38,125 nt of DNA from Oceanispirochaeta sp. GTDB lineage: Bacteria; Spirochaetota; Spirochaetia; DSM-2461. The stretch covers positions 1 to 38,125 of the forward strand of contig NZ_JAQIBL010000277.1 in assembly GCF_027859075.1 (NCBI RefSeq). Reading direction: 5' to 3'. The notes under the pieces are model-generated. The model was not told the origin of the DNA. It did not search any database and saw nothing but the letters and a program-made list of their open reading frames with translations. Of the stretch, positions 8,329 to 15,948 are shown one piece after another. The position numbers were made by a program, and so were the translations under genes. Each line of letters starts with the position of its first letter. Position 1 is the stretch's first letter.

Positions 8329-9259
8329 ATTCCTCATAAGGAATTTCAAGCCTCATTCTATCCCGGCATAAAAATGTATCAGGAAAAATTTCACGGGCTT
8401 CTTTTAACAGATTTTTCAATTCTCTTTCAGTGTATCGAGGACTGTAGTGTATGAGCCCCATCTTTTTAATATTTCCTGCTTTTTCTGCTATCGTTGCTGC
8501 CTGCTGAGAAGTGAGATGTTTCTTTTCTCTTGCCGAAGCAGCGAGGGAACGATCGAACATGCCCTCACAGATAAATAGATCCGATCCGGCAACTTCTTCT
8601 GCCAGAGCAGGGACAAAGGAAGTATCAGTCACAAAACTGAATTTCCGTCCCTTTCTTGTACCGCCCATCACCTGGACAGATTCGACCAGGGTTCCATCTG
8701 TCAGTTCTACAGTCTGACCGTTTTGCAGCTGTGACCACATAGGACCACAAGGCACTCCCGCCTCTTTCGCTTTTTCAGGAAAGAAGACACCTGGCCGATC
8801 CTTTTCTTCCAGAATATATCCGACACAAACCTTGGAATGATTCAAGGGAACAGAGCGAATAATCAGTTCATCCGTCTCGTATACAATCCCTGGTTTTTCC
8901 GGTTCCTCTATTTCCTTGATGATAATATCGTAGTTTACATACATATCAAGAACCTGTCGGCTTGTTTCTATATATTCTTTTATCCTGGGTGGACCGATGA
9001 TCGTCAGTGGCTCGGTCCGCTCAACCTGTGACGAGAGCATAAGAATACCCGGCAAACCTGTAATATGATCGGCATGGGTATGAGAAATAAAAATTGTGGT
9101 TATTTTTTTCCATCTGAGATTCAACATTCGCAGAGAGACCTGAGTCCCTTCGCCGCAATCAAAAAGAAATAAGTCCCCTTCTCTTCTTAAGAGAACTGAT
9201 GTCAGGTTTCTACCGGGCAGAGGCATCATTCCCCCCGTCCCTAAAACAAATACTTCCAT
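8327..9259 (-). CDS. rnz: Ribonuclease Z
   Basis: This is the tRNA 3'-processing endonuclease of the metallo-beta-lactamase superfamily, 310 residues, a normal length. The zinc motif SHTHADHITGLPG (HxHxDH) is at residues ~61-73, preceded by FDCGEGTQ. Later landmarks are FVTDTS, CEGMFD, HLTSQQAATIAEKAG and HYSPRY, which carry the remaining metal ligands. The frame is open up to 9358, but homology begins at MEVFVLGTGGMMPLPGRN, so the ATG at 9259 is chosen; the 33 extra codons are hydrophobic and not family-like. No strong ribosome site precedes 9259. The gene is divergent from cardiolipin synthase and convergent with the upstream sensor gene. Confidence 0.92.
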   Translation of the reverse strand: MEVFVLGTGGMMPLPGRNLTSVLLRREGDLFLFDCGEGTQVSLRMLNLRWKKITTIFISHTHADHITGLPGILMLSSQVERTEPLTIIGPPRIKEYIETSRQVLDMYVNYDIIIKEIEEPEKPGIVYETDELIIRSVPLNHSKVCVGYILEEKDRPGVFFPEKAKEAGVPCGPMWSQLQNGQTVELTDGTLVESVQVMGGTRKGRKFSFVTDTSFVPALAEEVAGSDLFICEGMFDRSLAASAREKKHLTSQQAATIAEKAGNIKKMGLIHYSPRYTERELKNLLKEAREIFPDTFLCRDRMRLEIPYEE

Positions 9260-9325
9260 AATGAACAGAAAAATAGCAAAAAAATCAGATAAAGGGAAGT
9301 TGTCTTTCCTAATGATCGTAAATTC

Positions 9326-9355
9326 TTGATCTATTGACTGCTCATAAAGTAGAAT
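9326..9355 (+). promoter_or_regulatory. Candidate promoter of cardiolipin synthase
   Basis: TTGATC at 9326-9331 and TAGAAT at 9350-9355 are separated by 18 bases. This would place the transcript start just before the AGGAG ribosome site at 9364-9368, giving a very short leader. A TTGACT at 9334 is an alternative -35 but has no good -10 at the right distance. Confidence 0.35.
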
Positions 9356-9373
9356 CATAGATCAGGAGTACCA

Positions 9374-10828
9374 ATGTTATTATCAGTTCTGAATTATTTG
9401 TACTATGTGAACATTCTTATAACTTTTGTAGCCGTCATTTTTATTTTGCTTTCTAATAAAGAAAGTGAATCTACCATCGCCTGGCTGCTGCTTATTATAG
9501 TTCTTCCAGTATGGGGACTCATCTTCTACATACTCCTGGGTTTGGATGTTAAAAAACATAAGGTGATACAGCGAAGACCGGAAGAGTTGTTTGCCGAAAG
9601 GCTGCATCCCCTGCTGCAATCCCAGAAAGAACTGATCCACAACAGTGAAGTGGGAGACAGTGAATCTCTGACTGATGTGCTGAAAAGTATGAATCTTCTT
9701 CTCAATGCCAATCAATCTGCTTTGACAATTGATAATCGTGTCAATGTATTTTATTCAGGAGAAGAGCTCTTCCAGCATCTCCTTCGTGAATTGAATGATG
9801 CCCGGGAATCCATTCATATGGAGTATTTCATATGGAAATCGGATGAGCTCGGTCAGAAAATCAAAGATGTACTGATAAAAAAGGCTCGGGAAGGAGTAGA
9901 AATAAAACTAATATTTGATGGATTGGGTTCATTTGGGAGAATATCTTTTAAATATAAGCGTGAACTAAAAGATGCAGGGGTCCAGTTCAGCTATTTTAAG
10001 GATTTGAACCGCTTTATAGCCCGTCTGAAGATCAATTACAGTAATCACAAGAAGATTGTCATCATTGACAGCAGGATTGCTTATACGGGCGGTATGAACA
10101 TCGGAACCGAATATATAGACGGTGGAAGTAATTTTGAATCCTGGAGGGATACCCATGTCAGGCTTCAGGGAACGTCAGTCAAAATCCTTCAGACCATTTT
10201 TTTGACCGACTGGTTCAATTGCGGCTATGAAATGTTAGTGCAGGACAACTTCTTTCCGGAGGAAACAGAAAATATTCACGGTATTCCCATGCAGATTGCC
10301 GTGAGCGGACCCGATTCTCAATGGAATTCTATAGAGCTGTTGATATTTAACATGATTTCCAATGCTAATCATGAAGTTTATATTCAAAGCCCCTATTTTA
10401 TTCCTGATCTGGCCATCATGAGGGCCATGGAATCAGCCGCTATGAGCGGCATTAAGATCACCCTCATGATGGCAGGCATTCCAGACAAAAGGATTGCCTG
10501 GTGGACTGCCTACACCTATTTTGAGCCCTTGTTGAGAGCGGGTGTCCGTATCCTTCACTACATGGGTGGTTTTCTTCATTCCAAGGTGGTGATCATGGAC
10601 AACATCGTCAGTACCACAGGGACATGCAATATGGATATAAGAAGTTTCAGATTGAATTACGAGGTGAATTCTGTTTTTTACGATCAGAATATCACACAAG
10701 AATTGAAGGATCACTGTTTAAAGGATGAAGAAAAGTGCAGGGAGATTCTCATTGACGAAATCATGTCTTTGAAAATCTCCCAGAAACTGAGGAACTCTGT
10801 TTGCAGACTGTTTTCTCCCCTTATGTAA
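9374..10828 (+). CDS. cls: Cardiolipin synthase (phospholipase D family)
   Basis: This 484-residue membrane enzyme condenses phosphatidylglycerol to cardiolipin. Two N-terminal membrane segments (residues ~6-27 and ~36-55) are followed by two PLD HKD motifs: HKKIVIIDSRIAYTGGMNIG near residues 218-237 and HSKVVIMDNIVSTTGTCNMD near 397-416. Length and order match ClsA-type bacterial enzymes. The ATG is preceded by AGGAG five bases away. The gene ends three bases before the stop of the convergent thioredoxin reductase fusion, with no obvious terminator between them. Confidence 0.95.
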   Translation: MLLSVLNYLYYVNILITFVAVIFILLSNKESESTIAWLLLIIVLPVWGLIFYILLGLDVKKHKVIQRRPEELFAERLHPLLQSQKELIHNSEVGDSESLTDVLKSMNLLLNANQSALTIDNRVNVFYSGEELFQHLLRELNDARESIHMEYFIWKSDELGQKIKDVLIKKAREGVEIKLIFDGLGSFGRISFKYKRELKDAGVQFSYFKDLNRFIARLKINYSNHKKIVIIDSRIAYTGGMNIGTEYIDGGSNFESWRDTHVRLQGTSVKILQTIFLTDWFNCGYEMLVQDNFFPEETENIHGIPMQIAVSGPDSQWNSIELLIFNMISNANHEVYIQSPYFIPDLAIMRAMESAAMSGIKITLMMAGIPDKRIAWWTAYTYFEPLLRAGVRILHYMGGFLHSKVVIMDNIVSTTGTCNMDIRSFRLNYEVNSVFYDQNITQELKDHCLKDEEKCREILIDEIMSLKISQKLRNSVCRLFSPLM

Positions 10829-10831
10829 GAC

Positions 10832-12115
10832 TCAGCTCAATTCCCTGGATATGGCAATGGCGGCAATGGTTCCGTCAGAGACTGCAGTTGTGATCTGTCT
10901 GAACTTTTTTGTTCTGATATCTCCCGCTGCATATATATCCGGTAGATTAGTCAACATATCCTCATCGGTGACAAGGTAACCAAATTGGTCTTTCTTCAGT
11001 GTCTCAGGGAAGCCTGTCAGATTCGGTAAGAATCCTACAAATACGAATATTCCATTTGTATTAAGGGTTTTTCTTTCCTTGCTTTTCAGGTCTTCAACGA
11101 CAACAGACATATCCATGGAACCATTCTTTATGAATTCCCTGGGCTCATGCTCAAAAAGAATATTGATCTTTTTATTGTTAAAAATCTCTTCCTGAGCCTG
11201 CTTGTTGGCCTGTAGTTCTGCAAACTGATGAATTATCGTGATGGATTTTGCAAATTTTGCAATGAAAAGAGACTCCTCAATGGCGCTGTTCCCACCACCG
11301 ATGACAATGACATCTTTGTCTTCAAAATACTTGGCATCACAGGTTGCGCAATAGGAAATACCATTCCCTCCATATTCTACTTCACCGGGGACACCCAGTG
11401 GTCGTGGTGAAGATCCTGTAGCAATAATAATTTTATTTGCTTTTATGGTTTCAACACTGTCAATTAGAATTTCTTTTTTAACCAGATCAATGGAACTGAC
11501 ATCGACAGCTGGTCTGAAATCCACACCGGCACCCTTGGTTTGTTCACTCATATAATGAGCCAGCATGAATCCCGGCTGAGGTTCGATAAATCCGGGATAA
11601 TTGGAGACCTGATGTGTGGTTGACATATATCCCCCGGTCAGTGCGATATCAATAATGACTGTCTTCAGATGAGCCTGTCCCAGGTAGGTTGCTGCAGTGA
11701 GACCCGCAGGACCACCCCCTAGAACGGCAACATCGTACTCGGTCGTGAAAGTTTTAATGCTGTTGTGAATTCCGGCCGCCAATTCAGGTCCAACCATTTT
11801 ATCTAGGTTTTCAACGATGGCTGAGCGTTTGATCCCACCGGTTTGACGATCAGCTATTTCATTTCCATTCTCAAAATATAATAAAGTCGGAGAGCTTGAA
11901 ACTCCCAGTTCTTCACTCAGTTCTCTGTTTCCCTGTCTGAATACTTTAACAAATTTCAGATCATTGCCATACAGTTCACTTAGAGCCGTAAATTTGGAGG
12001 CCAGAGCCTCACAGGGGGGACATTCAGTGGAATAAAAGTCAACAACAACTTTTCCTCCACCCAGTACTTCAGATTTCCATGCATCCGCATTCAATTCTTT
12101 AATTTTTCCAGCCAT
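10832..12115 (-). CDS. Thioredoxin-thioredoxin reductase fusion protein
   Basis: The protein has 427 residues and two modules. Residues 1-110 are a thioredoxin fold with active site C32-P-P-C35 (CPPC rather than the usual CGPC) and the cis-proline at S75-P76. Residues ~125-427 are a thioredoxin reductase-like flavoprotein with FAD motif GGGPAG (133-138), redox pair C256-A-T-C259, and NAD(P) motif GGGNSA (273-278). The segment after the second Rossmann fold reads IIHQFAELQANK where NADPH-specific reductases have HRRxxFR, so NADPH preference is doubtful. The gene starts 12 bases after the radical SAM gene, with an AGGAG overlapping that gene's stop. It probably supplies thiol reduction or oxidation to the peptide pathway upstream; that role is inferred from the operon. 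Confidence 0.88.
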   Translation of the reverse strand: MAGKIKELNADAWKSEVLGGGKVVVDFYSTECPPCEALASKFTALSELYGNDLKFVKVFRQGNRELSEELGVSSSPTLLYFENGNEIADRQTGGIKRSAIVENLDKMVGPELAAGIHNSIKTFTTEYDVAVLGGGPAGLTAATYLGQAHLKTVIIDIALTGGYMSTTHQVSNYPGFIEPQPGFMLAHYMSEQTKGAGVDFRPAVDVSSIDLVKKEILIDSVETIKANKIIIATGSSPRPLGVPGEVEYGGNGISYCATCDAKYFEDKDVIVIGGGNSAIEESLFIAKFAKSITIIHQFAELQANKQAQEEIFNNKKINILFEHEPREFIKNGSMDMSVVVEDLKSKERKTLNTNGIFVFVGFLPNLTGFPETLKKDQFGYLVTDEDMLTNLPDIYAAGDIRTKKFRQITTAVSDGTIAAIAISRELS

Positions 12116-12127
12116 TTTCAGTCTCTC

Positions 12128-13441
12128 CTATTCTTCAAAATACATCGATAAACCCAAAGACATGAGTTCTTTTACAGGGCGGCAGTCCGGTTTTAGAATA
12201 TTTCCAGTCCTGTTTTTGGCGACAGCGGCACAACCTCCACCACAGGCTAGCTGGACCGAGCAACTCCTGCATTCTTCAATGGAACAGACATCCCGTTCCT
12301 GCCATTGTTCAATCAATTCTTCATTAAGTTTTATTTCTGGGAAAAATTGCCCTAATTCTTCCCCTTCCTTGCCCACTGTAGCAGTACATGAATAAATTTG
12401 TCCGCTGTAATCAAAGGCCCACTCAGTCTTTCCTCCCGGACAGGAATCAAAAAGAGGGTCCGGGAGTTCTCCCTGTTCAAAAAGAAAGCGGGATAAGGAA
12501 AAAGTGGGTCTATGAAATTCAAGGATTTCCGGATGATCCTGAAGCAGTAGATAAATGTGTTCATACATACTGATTCTGCTGAAGAGGAATTCCTGCTCTT
12601 TTTGGCAGGAATGTAGCTCATAATTTCTTCCCAGCTGTGTTTTAAACAGACTCGAAGCGGTCCATCCTTTCTGGATGGCATGATTGGCCAGTTCGGGCAG
12701 GCTGTCAATATTCTGTTTATCCAGAACAACTCTCAGGTTGACGGGTATCTGATTTTCAAGACAGAGACTGACTGCATCTGAAACGATATTAAATGTTGAC
12801 CCTCCCCCTTTCAAGGGACGTCTTATATCATGCATGTCCCTGGGCCCATCAATGGTCAGCTGAATTTCCCGTATTCTGGATTTTTTCAGACGGGGAAGAT
12901 AGGATTCCAGAGAGAATCCGTTTGTAACGATGGCGATAGAAAGACCACGCTCATCGGCTTTATCCAGAAAATATTCAATTATTTTTCTATGATTTTCCGA
13001 TGGGAGAAGTGGTTCTCCCCCGAAGAGGGTCAGATAAAAATCACTGCCTACAAATTTTTGATCAAGATAGGCGTAAAAAGCATCAATGACCTCTTTTTGA
13101 TCCTGAGGTCTGGAATCTTGTACGTATTCCCCCTGATAACAATAGGTGCATTTAAAGTTACAACTGTAATCGGGTACATAAAAAACCTGTATTTCTGCTT
13201 TTTCCTGCTGGTCGCTAATCTCCAGATATGAGTTACGGAACAGAGTTTTTTCTTTTTCTTCATCCATATAGTAACCCTTTTCAATAAAGGGAGCCGGGTC
13301 TTCAAGCTTATCATTCTGAAATTGAAGGGCCATTGCCGAATCAAGGAGATCAGCCTCTCCGCTAAGGGGATTCAGGATATACCAGGATTCTGAATCTTTT
13401 AATTGCGCTGTGATTGTATGAAGTGATTTTCTAAGTTGCAT
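12128..13441 (-). CDS. Radical SAM/SPASM peptide maturase
   Basis: This 437-residue enzyme has the radical SAM cluster motif C94-x3-C98-x2-C101 (CNFKCTYC) followed by FGGEPLL, which fits SAM binding. The C-terminal third (~residues 330-425) is a SPASM domain with many Cys: DSCPGG, YSCTAT, VCSIEECRSC, ACGGGC and a final DC, enough for two auxiliary iron-sulphur clusters. The N-terminal ~85 residues (WYILNPLSGEADLLD) resemble the small recognition domain found at the front of peptide maturases, which is an inference. It lies directly downstream of a 31-codon Cys-containing peptide gene, separated by an attenuator, and upstream of the thioredoxin-reductase fusion. The likely reaction is a radical crosslink (for example thioether) on the peptide; the exact chemistry cannot be told. 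Spacing from an AAAGGA site to the ATG is normal. Confidence 0.9.
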   Translation of the reverse strand: MQLRKSLHTITAQLKDSESWYILNPLSGEADLLDSAMALQFQNDKLEDPAPFIEKGYYMDEEKEKTLFRNSYLEISDQQEKAEIQVFYVPDYSCNFKCTYCYQGEYVQDSRPQDQKEVIDAFYAYLDQKFVGSDFYLTLFGGEPLLPSENHRKIIEYFLDKADERGLSIAIVTNGFSLESYLPRLKKSRIREIQLTIDGPRDMHDIRRPLKGGGSTFNIVSDAVSLCLENQIPVNLRVVLDKQNIDSLPELANHAIQKGWTASSLFKTQLGRNYELHSCQKEQEFLFSRISMYEHIYLLLQDHPEILEFHRPTFSLSRFLFEQGELPDPLFDSCPGGKTEWAFDYSGQIYSCTATVGKEGEELGQFFPEIKLNEELIEQWQERDVCSIEECRSCSVQLACGGGCAAVAKNRTGNILKPDCRPVKELMSLGLSMYFEE

Positions 13442-13453
13442 TTGAATTCCTTT

Positions 13454-13476
13454 AAAAACCGGGCCTTACGGCCCGG
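13454..13476 (-). terminator. Attenuator/terminator between peptide and maturase genes
   Basis: On the - strand a perfect 7-bp GC stem, CCGGGCC / GGCCCGG, closes a GTAA (GNRA-type) tetraloop (stem arms 13470-13476 and 13459-13465) and runs straight into TTTTT. It starts seven bases after the peptide gene's stop and ends just before the AAAGGA site of the radical SAM gene. This placement would let most transcripts stop after the peptide, giving much peptide and little enzyme, as in many RiPP operons. Confidence 0.85.
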
Positions 13477-13483
13477 AACATTA

Positions 13484-13579
13484 TCAGTCGTGGCATCCTG
13501 CAACAACTGGGGAAATCTTAGCACAGCACTGAGCTGTCTTTATTGTCATTCCCGTTTTTTTGCGGATCAGAGATTTCAT
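13484..13579 (-). CDS. Candidate RiPP precursor peptide, 31 aa
   Basis: This short gene reads MKSLIRKKTGMTIKTA followed by QCCAKISPVVAGCHD and TGA. A perfect AGGAGG (13588-13593) lies eight bases before the ATG, the strongest ribosome site in this operon. The basic N-terminal half would be the leader; the C-terminal half carries three Cys (CC and a later C) and would be the modified core. It starts 24 bases after the methyltransferase stop and is followed by an attenuator and then the SPASM maturase. Small size, Cys pattern, strong initiation and position next to a maturase all fit a precursor. No database family is recognised. The alternative, a non-functional leader peptide regulating the maturase, is less likely given the Cys content. 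Confidence 0.75.
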   Translation of the reverse strand: MKSLIRKKTGMTIKTAQCCAKISPVVAGCHD

Positions 13580-13603
13580 AGACTCTACCTCCTATTTTAA
13601 TAT

Positions 13604-14248
13604 TTAACAGCAACATTTCCCGGCTTTAAAACCAGTCAATGTGAAACTGACTACACTGATTTTCCCTTTTTCATAAGGCTTGCTCTCTTCAAGAATATTC
13701 ACCTGAGTAAAACCGGCTTCTTCGAGAAGAGAGAGGTACACTTCTTTCGTGACAGCTCCGGCCCAGCATTCTGAAACTGCAACAGGATCATTGGCATATT
13801 CCAGAGGAACCGTCTCGGAAGAATAGATATCACTGATGGTGAAACGTCCACCTGTTTTTATAACCCTGTAAATCTCGGCCCAGGCTTTACTCTTATTTTC
13901 AATATGATTGAGTACACAATTTGAAATAACCAGGTCTACAGTTCCACATTTAAGGGGAAGAGTTTCCAGATCTGAGTGAATAAACTCAACATTTTTGATT
14001 CCCAGCTTTTCGGCTGTTTTTTTGGCTTTTCTGATCATTCCATCTGAGAGATCAATACCGTATACAAACCCATTCGGTCCTACCTGATCGGCCATTCTCA
14101 GGACATCATTTCCTCGTCCACTTCCCAGATCAAGGCAGGTTTCTCCTTTTTCCGCTCCGGCAAACTGAATGGCTTTACCGCAAGAAAGGCAACAATCACT
14201 GTCGGCCAATTCTGTATATCGTATATTGATTGCGTCGATACTTTTCAC
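13604..14248 (-). CDS. ArsM-like SAM-dependent methyltransferase with Cys-rich termini
   Basis: This is a 214-residue class I methyltransferase. The SAM-binding loop LDLGSGRGNDVL is at residues 39-50 and the acidic GIDLSDGMI strand follows. The order VISNCVLNHIENKSKAWAEIYRVIKTGGRFTISDI, then ECWAGAVTKEVYLSLLEEAGF, is close to arsenite methyltransferases, including Cys positions used there for arsenic. Unusual are an N-terminal CCxxC (C19, C20, C23) and a C-terminal CCC as the last three residues. It starts with GTG at 14248, eight bases after AAAGGA. As first gene of the RiPP-like operon it may methylate the peptide, or act on a metalloid or other soft nucleophile. Its true substrate is open. 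Confidence 0.8.
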   Translation of the reverse strand: MKSIDAINIRYTELADSDCCLSCGKAIQFAGAEKGETCLDLGSGRGNDVLRMADQVGPNGFVYGIDLSDGMIRKAKKTAEKLGIKNVEFIHSDLETLPLKCGTVDLVISNCVLNHIENKSKAWAEIYRVIKTGGRFTISDIYSSETVPLEYANDPVAVSECWAGAVTKEVYLSLLEEAGFTQVNILEESKPYEKGKISVVSFTLTGFKAGKCCC

Positions 14249-14268
14249 AATATGATTCCTTTCTTTTT

Positions 14269-14297
14269 ATTATAAGGGTTGGTAAATGCAAAGTCAA
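14269..14297 (-). promoter_or_regulatory. Promoter of the RiPP-like operon
   Basis: On the - strand TTGACT (14292-14297) and a perfect TATAAT (14269-14274) are separated by exactly 17 bases. Transcription would start near 14262, about 14 bases before the GTG start of the methyltransferase. It is the only strong promoter seen upstream of the operon. Confidence 0.85.
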
Positions 14298-14316
14298 TAT
14301 TCAACATATTCTATAT

Positions 14317-14367
14317 ATAACTTAGCAAAATATGATGGGATTAGTCAATTCTTTTTTGTTAAGTTAT
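14317..14367. promoter_or_regulatory. Inverted repeat between divergent genes (candidate operator)
   Basis: ATAACTTAGCAAAA (14317-14330) and TTTTGTTAAGTTAT (14354-14367) are inverted copies matching at 13 of 14 positions, 23 bases apart. They lie upstream of the RiPP-like operon's -35 box and close to the start of the divergent lipoprotein gene, so a shared regulator could bind here. No known family of binding sites is recognised. Confidence 0.45.
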
Positions 14368-14404
14368 GGATATTTCATACTTCTCATGACATATTACATT
14401 AAGT

Positions 14405-15203
14405 ATGTATAAGATTATATTCCGTATATTCCTAATTTTGACTCTCATTTCATGTCAAAGTCTTTCAATGGATGAAAAAAAATCTGTAGTATCAGTTGAA
14501 AACACAGGACAGATCTATCCTGAATCCCTGGGAACTGAAGTATCCCGGGTTATTGAAGAGACTGAGAGACTCATAGAACGCTTTGATGCATTTGAATATC
14601 AGGAGAGACGAAATATCGATGATAGAGACTGGTTGATGTCCTTTATAAATTTCAATGCTGACAGAGATCAGTTCCTGGTTCAGTTTCTCTATGAAAATTT
14701 AAAATACAGAGACTGGAGCAGTGAGGAAAAAAAAAGAGTATCTGAATCATTTTATAACCATCGACAAGGATGGAGTTCAAGATGGTCTTTTAATACAGAA
14801 ACGAAATGTTATCTGGGAAGAGATTTCCTATTTGCTGGATAATAGTATGCTCTTTCTGGACACCCCCTGGATAGTGAGGGACTTTTATGATGAAAGAACT
14901 GAATTTAATTACTGGTATTTAATCTACCTTGCCAGAGTCCGCTACCCTCATTGGATGGAAGAAAGAATACTTCCCGGCATGCTCGAATTGATTCCGGAAG
15001 ACAGAATCACTGGTGTCAGTTATTTGTGGATAAAAAATCCAGACAGCCTATGTTCCATGGAAAATGAAATTGTGACCACAGGCTATCCCTGGAACAGTCT
15101 GCTCTATCTTATGGATCTAAATACATTTCTACAGAAAGAAATTGAAATCATCAACCCTTCAGAGTCAGATTTCATTCTACAGAATCAGGGATGTTTATTC
15201 TGA
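14405..15203 (+). pseudogene. Lipoprotein gene interrupted by a frameshift at an A9 run
   Basis: The first frame begins with a lipoprotein signal (MYKIIFRIFLILTLISC, lipobox LISC, Cys17) and continues sensibly to about residue 108. It then degenerates and stops at 14842. The downstream part (natural-looking sequence such as VIWEEISYLLDNSMLFLDTPW, to the stop at 15203) is in the +1 frame. The switch falls at nine A residues (14727-14735); with eight A the two parts join as SSEEKKEYLNHFITIDKDG, giving one protein of ~265 residues. The cause may be true decay, a homopolymer sequencing error, or transcriptional slippage. The product is unrecognised; it is divergent from the RiPP-like operon and has no clear ribosome site at the ATG. 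Confidence 0.7.
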
Positions 15204-15205
15204 AA

Positions 15206-15234
15206 GGAGAATCCTGAAATAAGGATTCCCCTCC
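15206..15234. terminator. Probable terminator between lipoprotein gene and livF
   Basis: GGAGAATCC (15206-15214) pairs with GGATTCCCCTCC (15223-15234) around an eight-base loop, with a small bulge. It sits between two convergent gene ends, 35 bases apart. The T-run is weak in both directions, so termination strength is uncertain. Confidence 0.5.
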
Positions 15235-15237
15235 GGA

Positions 15238-15948
15238 TTAAATTCCCAGATATGCCTTTTTAACATCTTCGTTGGAAAGCAGTTTGTCTGCATTATCGGT
15301 CATACTGATACGACCTGTTTCAAGAACATACCCTCTGTGGGCTATCTTAAGTGCCATATTGGCATTCTGCTCCACCAGGAAAATAGTCGTATTATTCTCT
15401 TTGTTGACTTTTTTTATAATATTGAAAATCTGCTGTACAATCAGAGGTGCCAGCCCCAGAGAAGGCTCATCCAGTAGAAGCAGACGGGGCCTGGCCATCA
15501 AGGCTCTGGAGATAGCCAGCATCTGCTGCTCTCCACCGCTTAATGTTCCACCCTGCTGGTTTCTTCTTTCTGCCAGTCTTGGGAAAAGGTCATAGATATA
15601 AGTTATGTCTTTTTTTATCTCTTCTTTATCATTTCTGAGAAAGGCTCCCATATCCAGATTTTCTTTCACAGAGAGTTGAGGAAAAATACGACGCCCCTCG
15701 GGAACCTGAGAGATTCCTAATGAGACAATCTTATCAGGTGACATGGATGAGATATCCTTTCCTTCAAATTCGATAGCCCCTGATCTAATGGGAACGACGC
15801 CGCTGATGGACATCAATGTCGTTGACTTTCCTGCGCCATTGGCACCGATGAGGGTAATAATCTCACCTTCGGAAACATCAATGGAGATATCCTTCAAGGC
15901 ATGAATATTACCGTAGTAAGTGCTGATATTTTTAATTTTAAGCATCAA
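15238..15948 (-). CDS. livF: Branched-chain amino acid ABC transporter ATPase LivF
   Basis: This 236-residue cytoplasmic ATPase is one of the two that drive LIV-type import. It shows Walker A GANGAGKST (~residues 35-43), signature LSGGEQQMLAISRAL, Walker B LLLLDEPSLGLAP, and the LivF-typical VEQNANMALKIAHRGYVLETGRI. Its ATG lies inside the 3' end of livG (11-base overlap). It is the last gene of the liv operon. Confidence 0.96.
   Translation of the reverse strand: MMLKIKNISTYYGNIHALKDISIDVSEGEIITLIGANGAGKSTTLMSISGVVPIRSGAIEFEGKDISSMSPDKIVSLGISQVPEGRRIFPQLSVKENLDMGAFLRNDKEEIKKDITYIYDLFPRLAERRNQQGGTLSGGEQQMLAISRALMARPRLLLLDEPSLGLAPLIVQQIFNIIKKVNKENNTTIFLVEQNANMALKIAHRGYVLETGRISMTDNADKLLSNEDVKKAYLGI

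Noticed and set aside
9260-9358. Upstream extension of RNase Z (33 extra codons)
   Set aside because: The family start MEVFVLGTGG is at 9259 and the extra hydrophobic residues have no counterpart in RNase Z.
13484-13486. The precursor's TGA read as selenocysteine, with the downstream hairpin as a SECIS element
   Set aside because: The next codon is TAA, so only one residue would be added, and the hairpin is a plain GC stem with a GNRA loop followed by T5, which fits a terminator better. No selenium genes are visible nearby.
14721-15203. Independent gene starting at GTG 14721
   Set aside because: It lacks a ribosome site and reads naturally as the continuation of the lipoprotein after a one-base shift at the A9 run.
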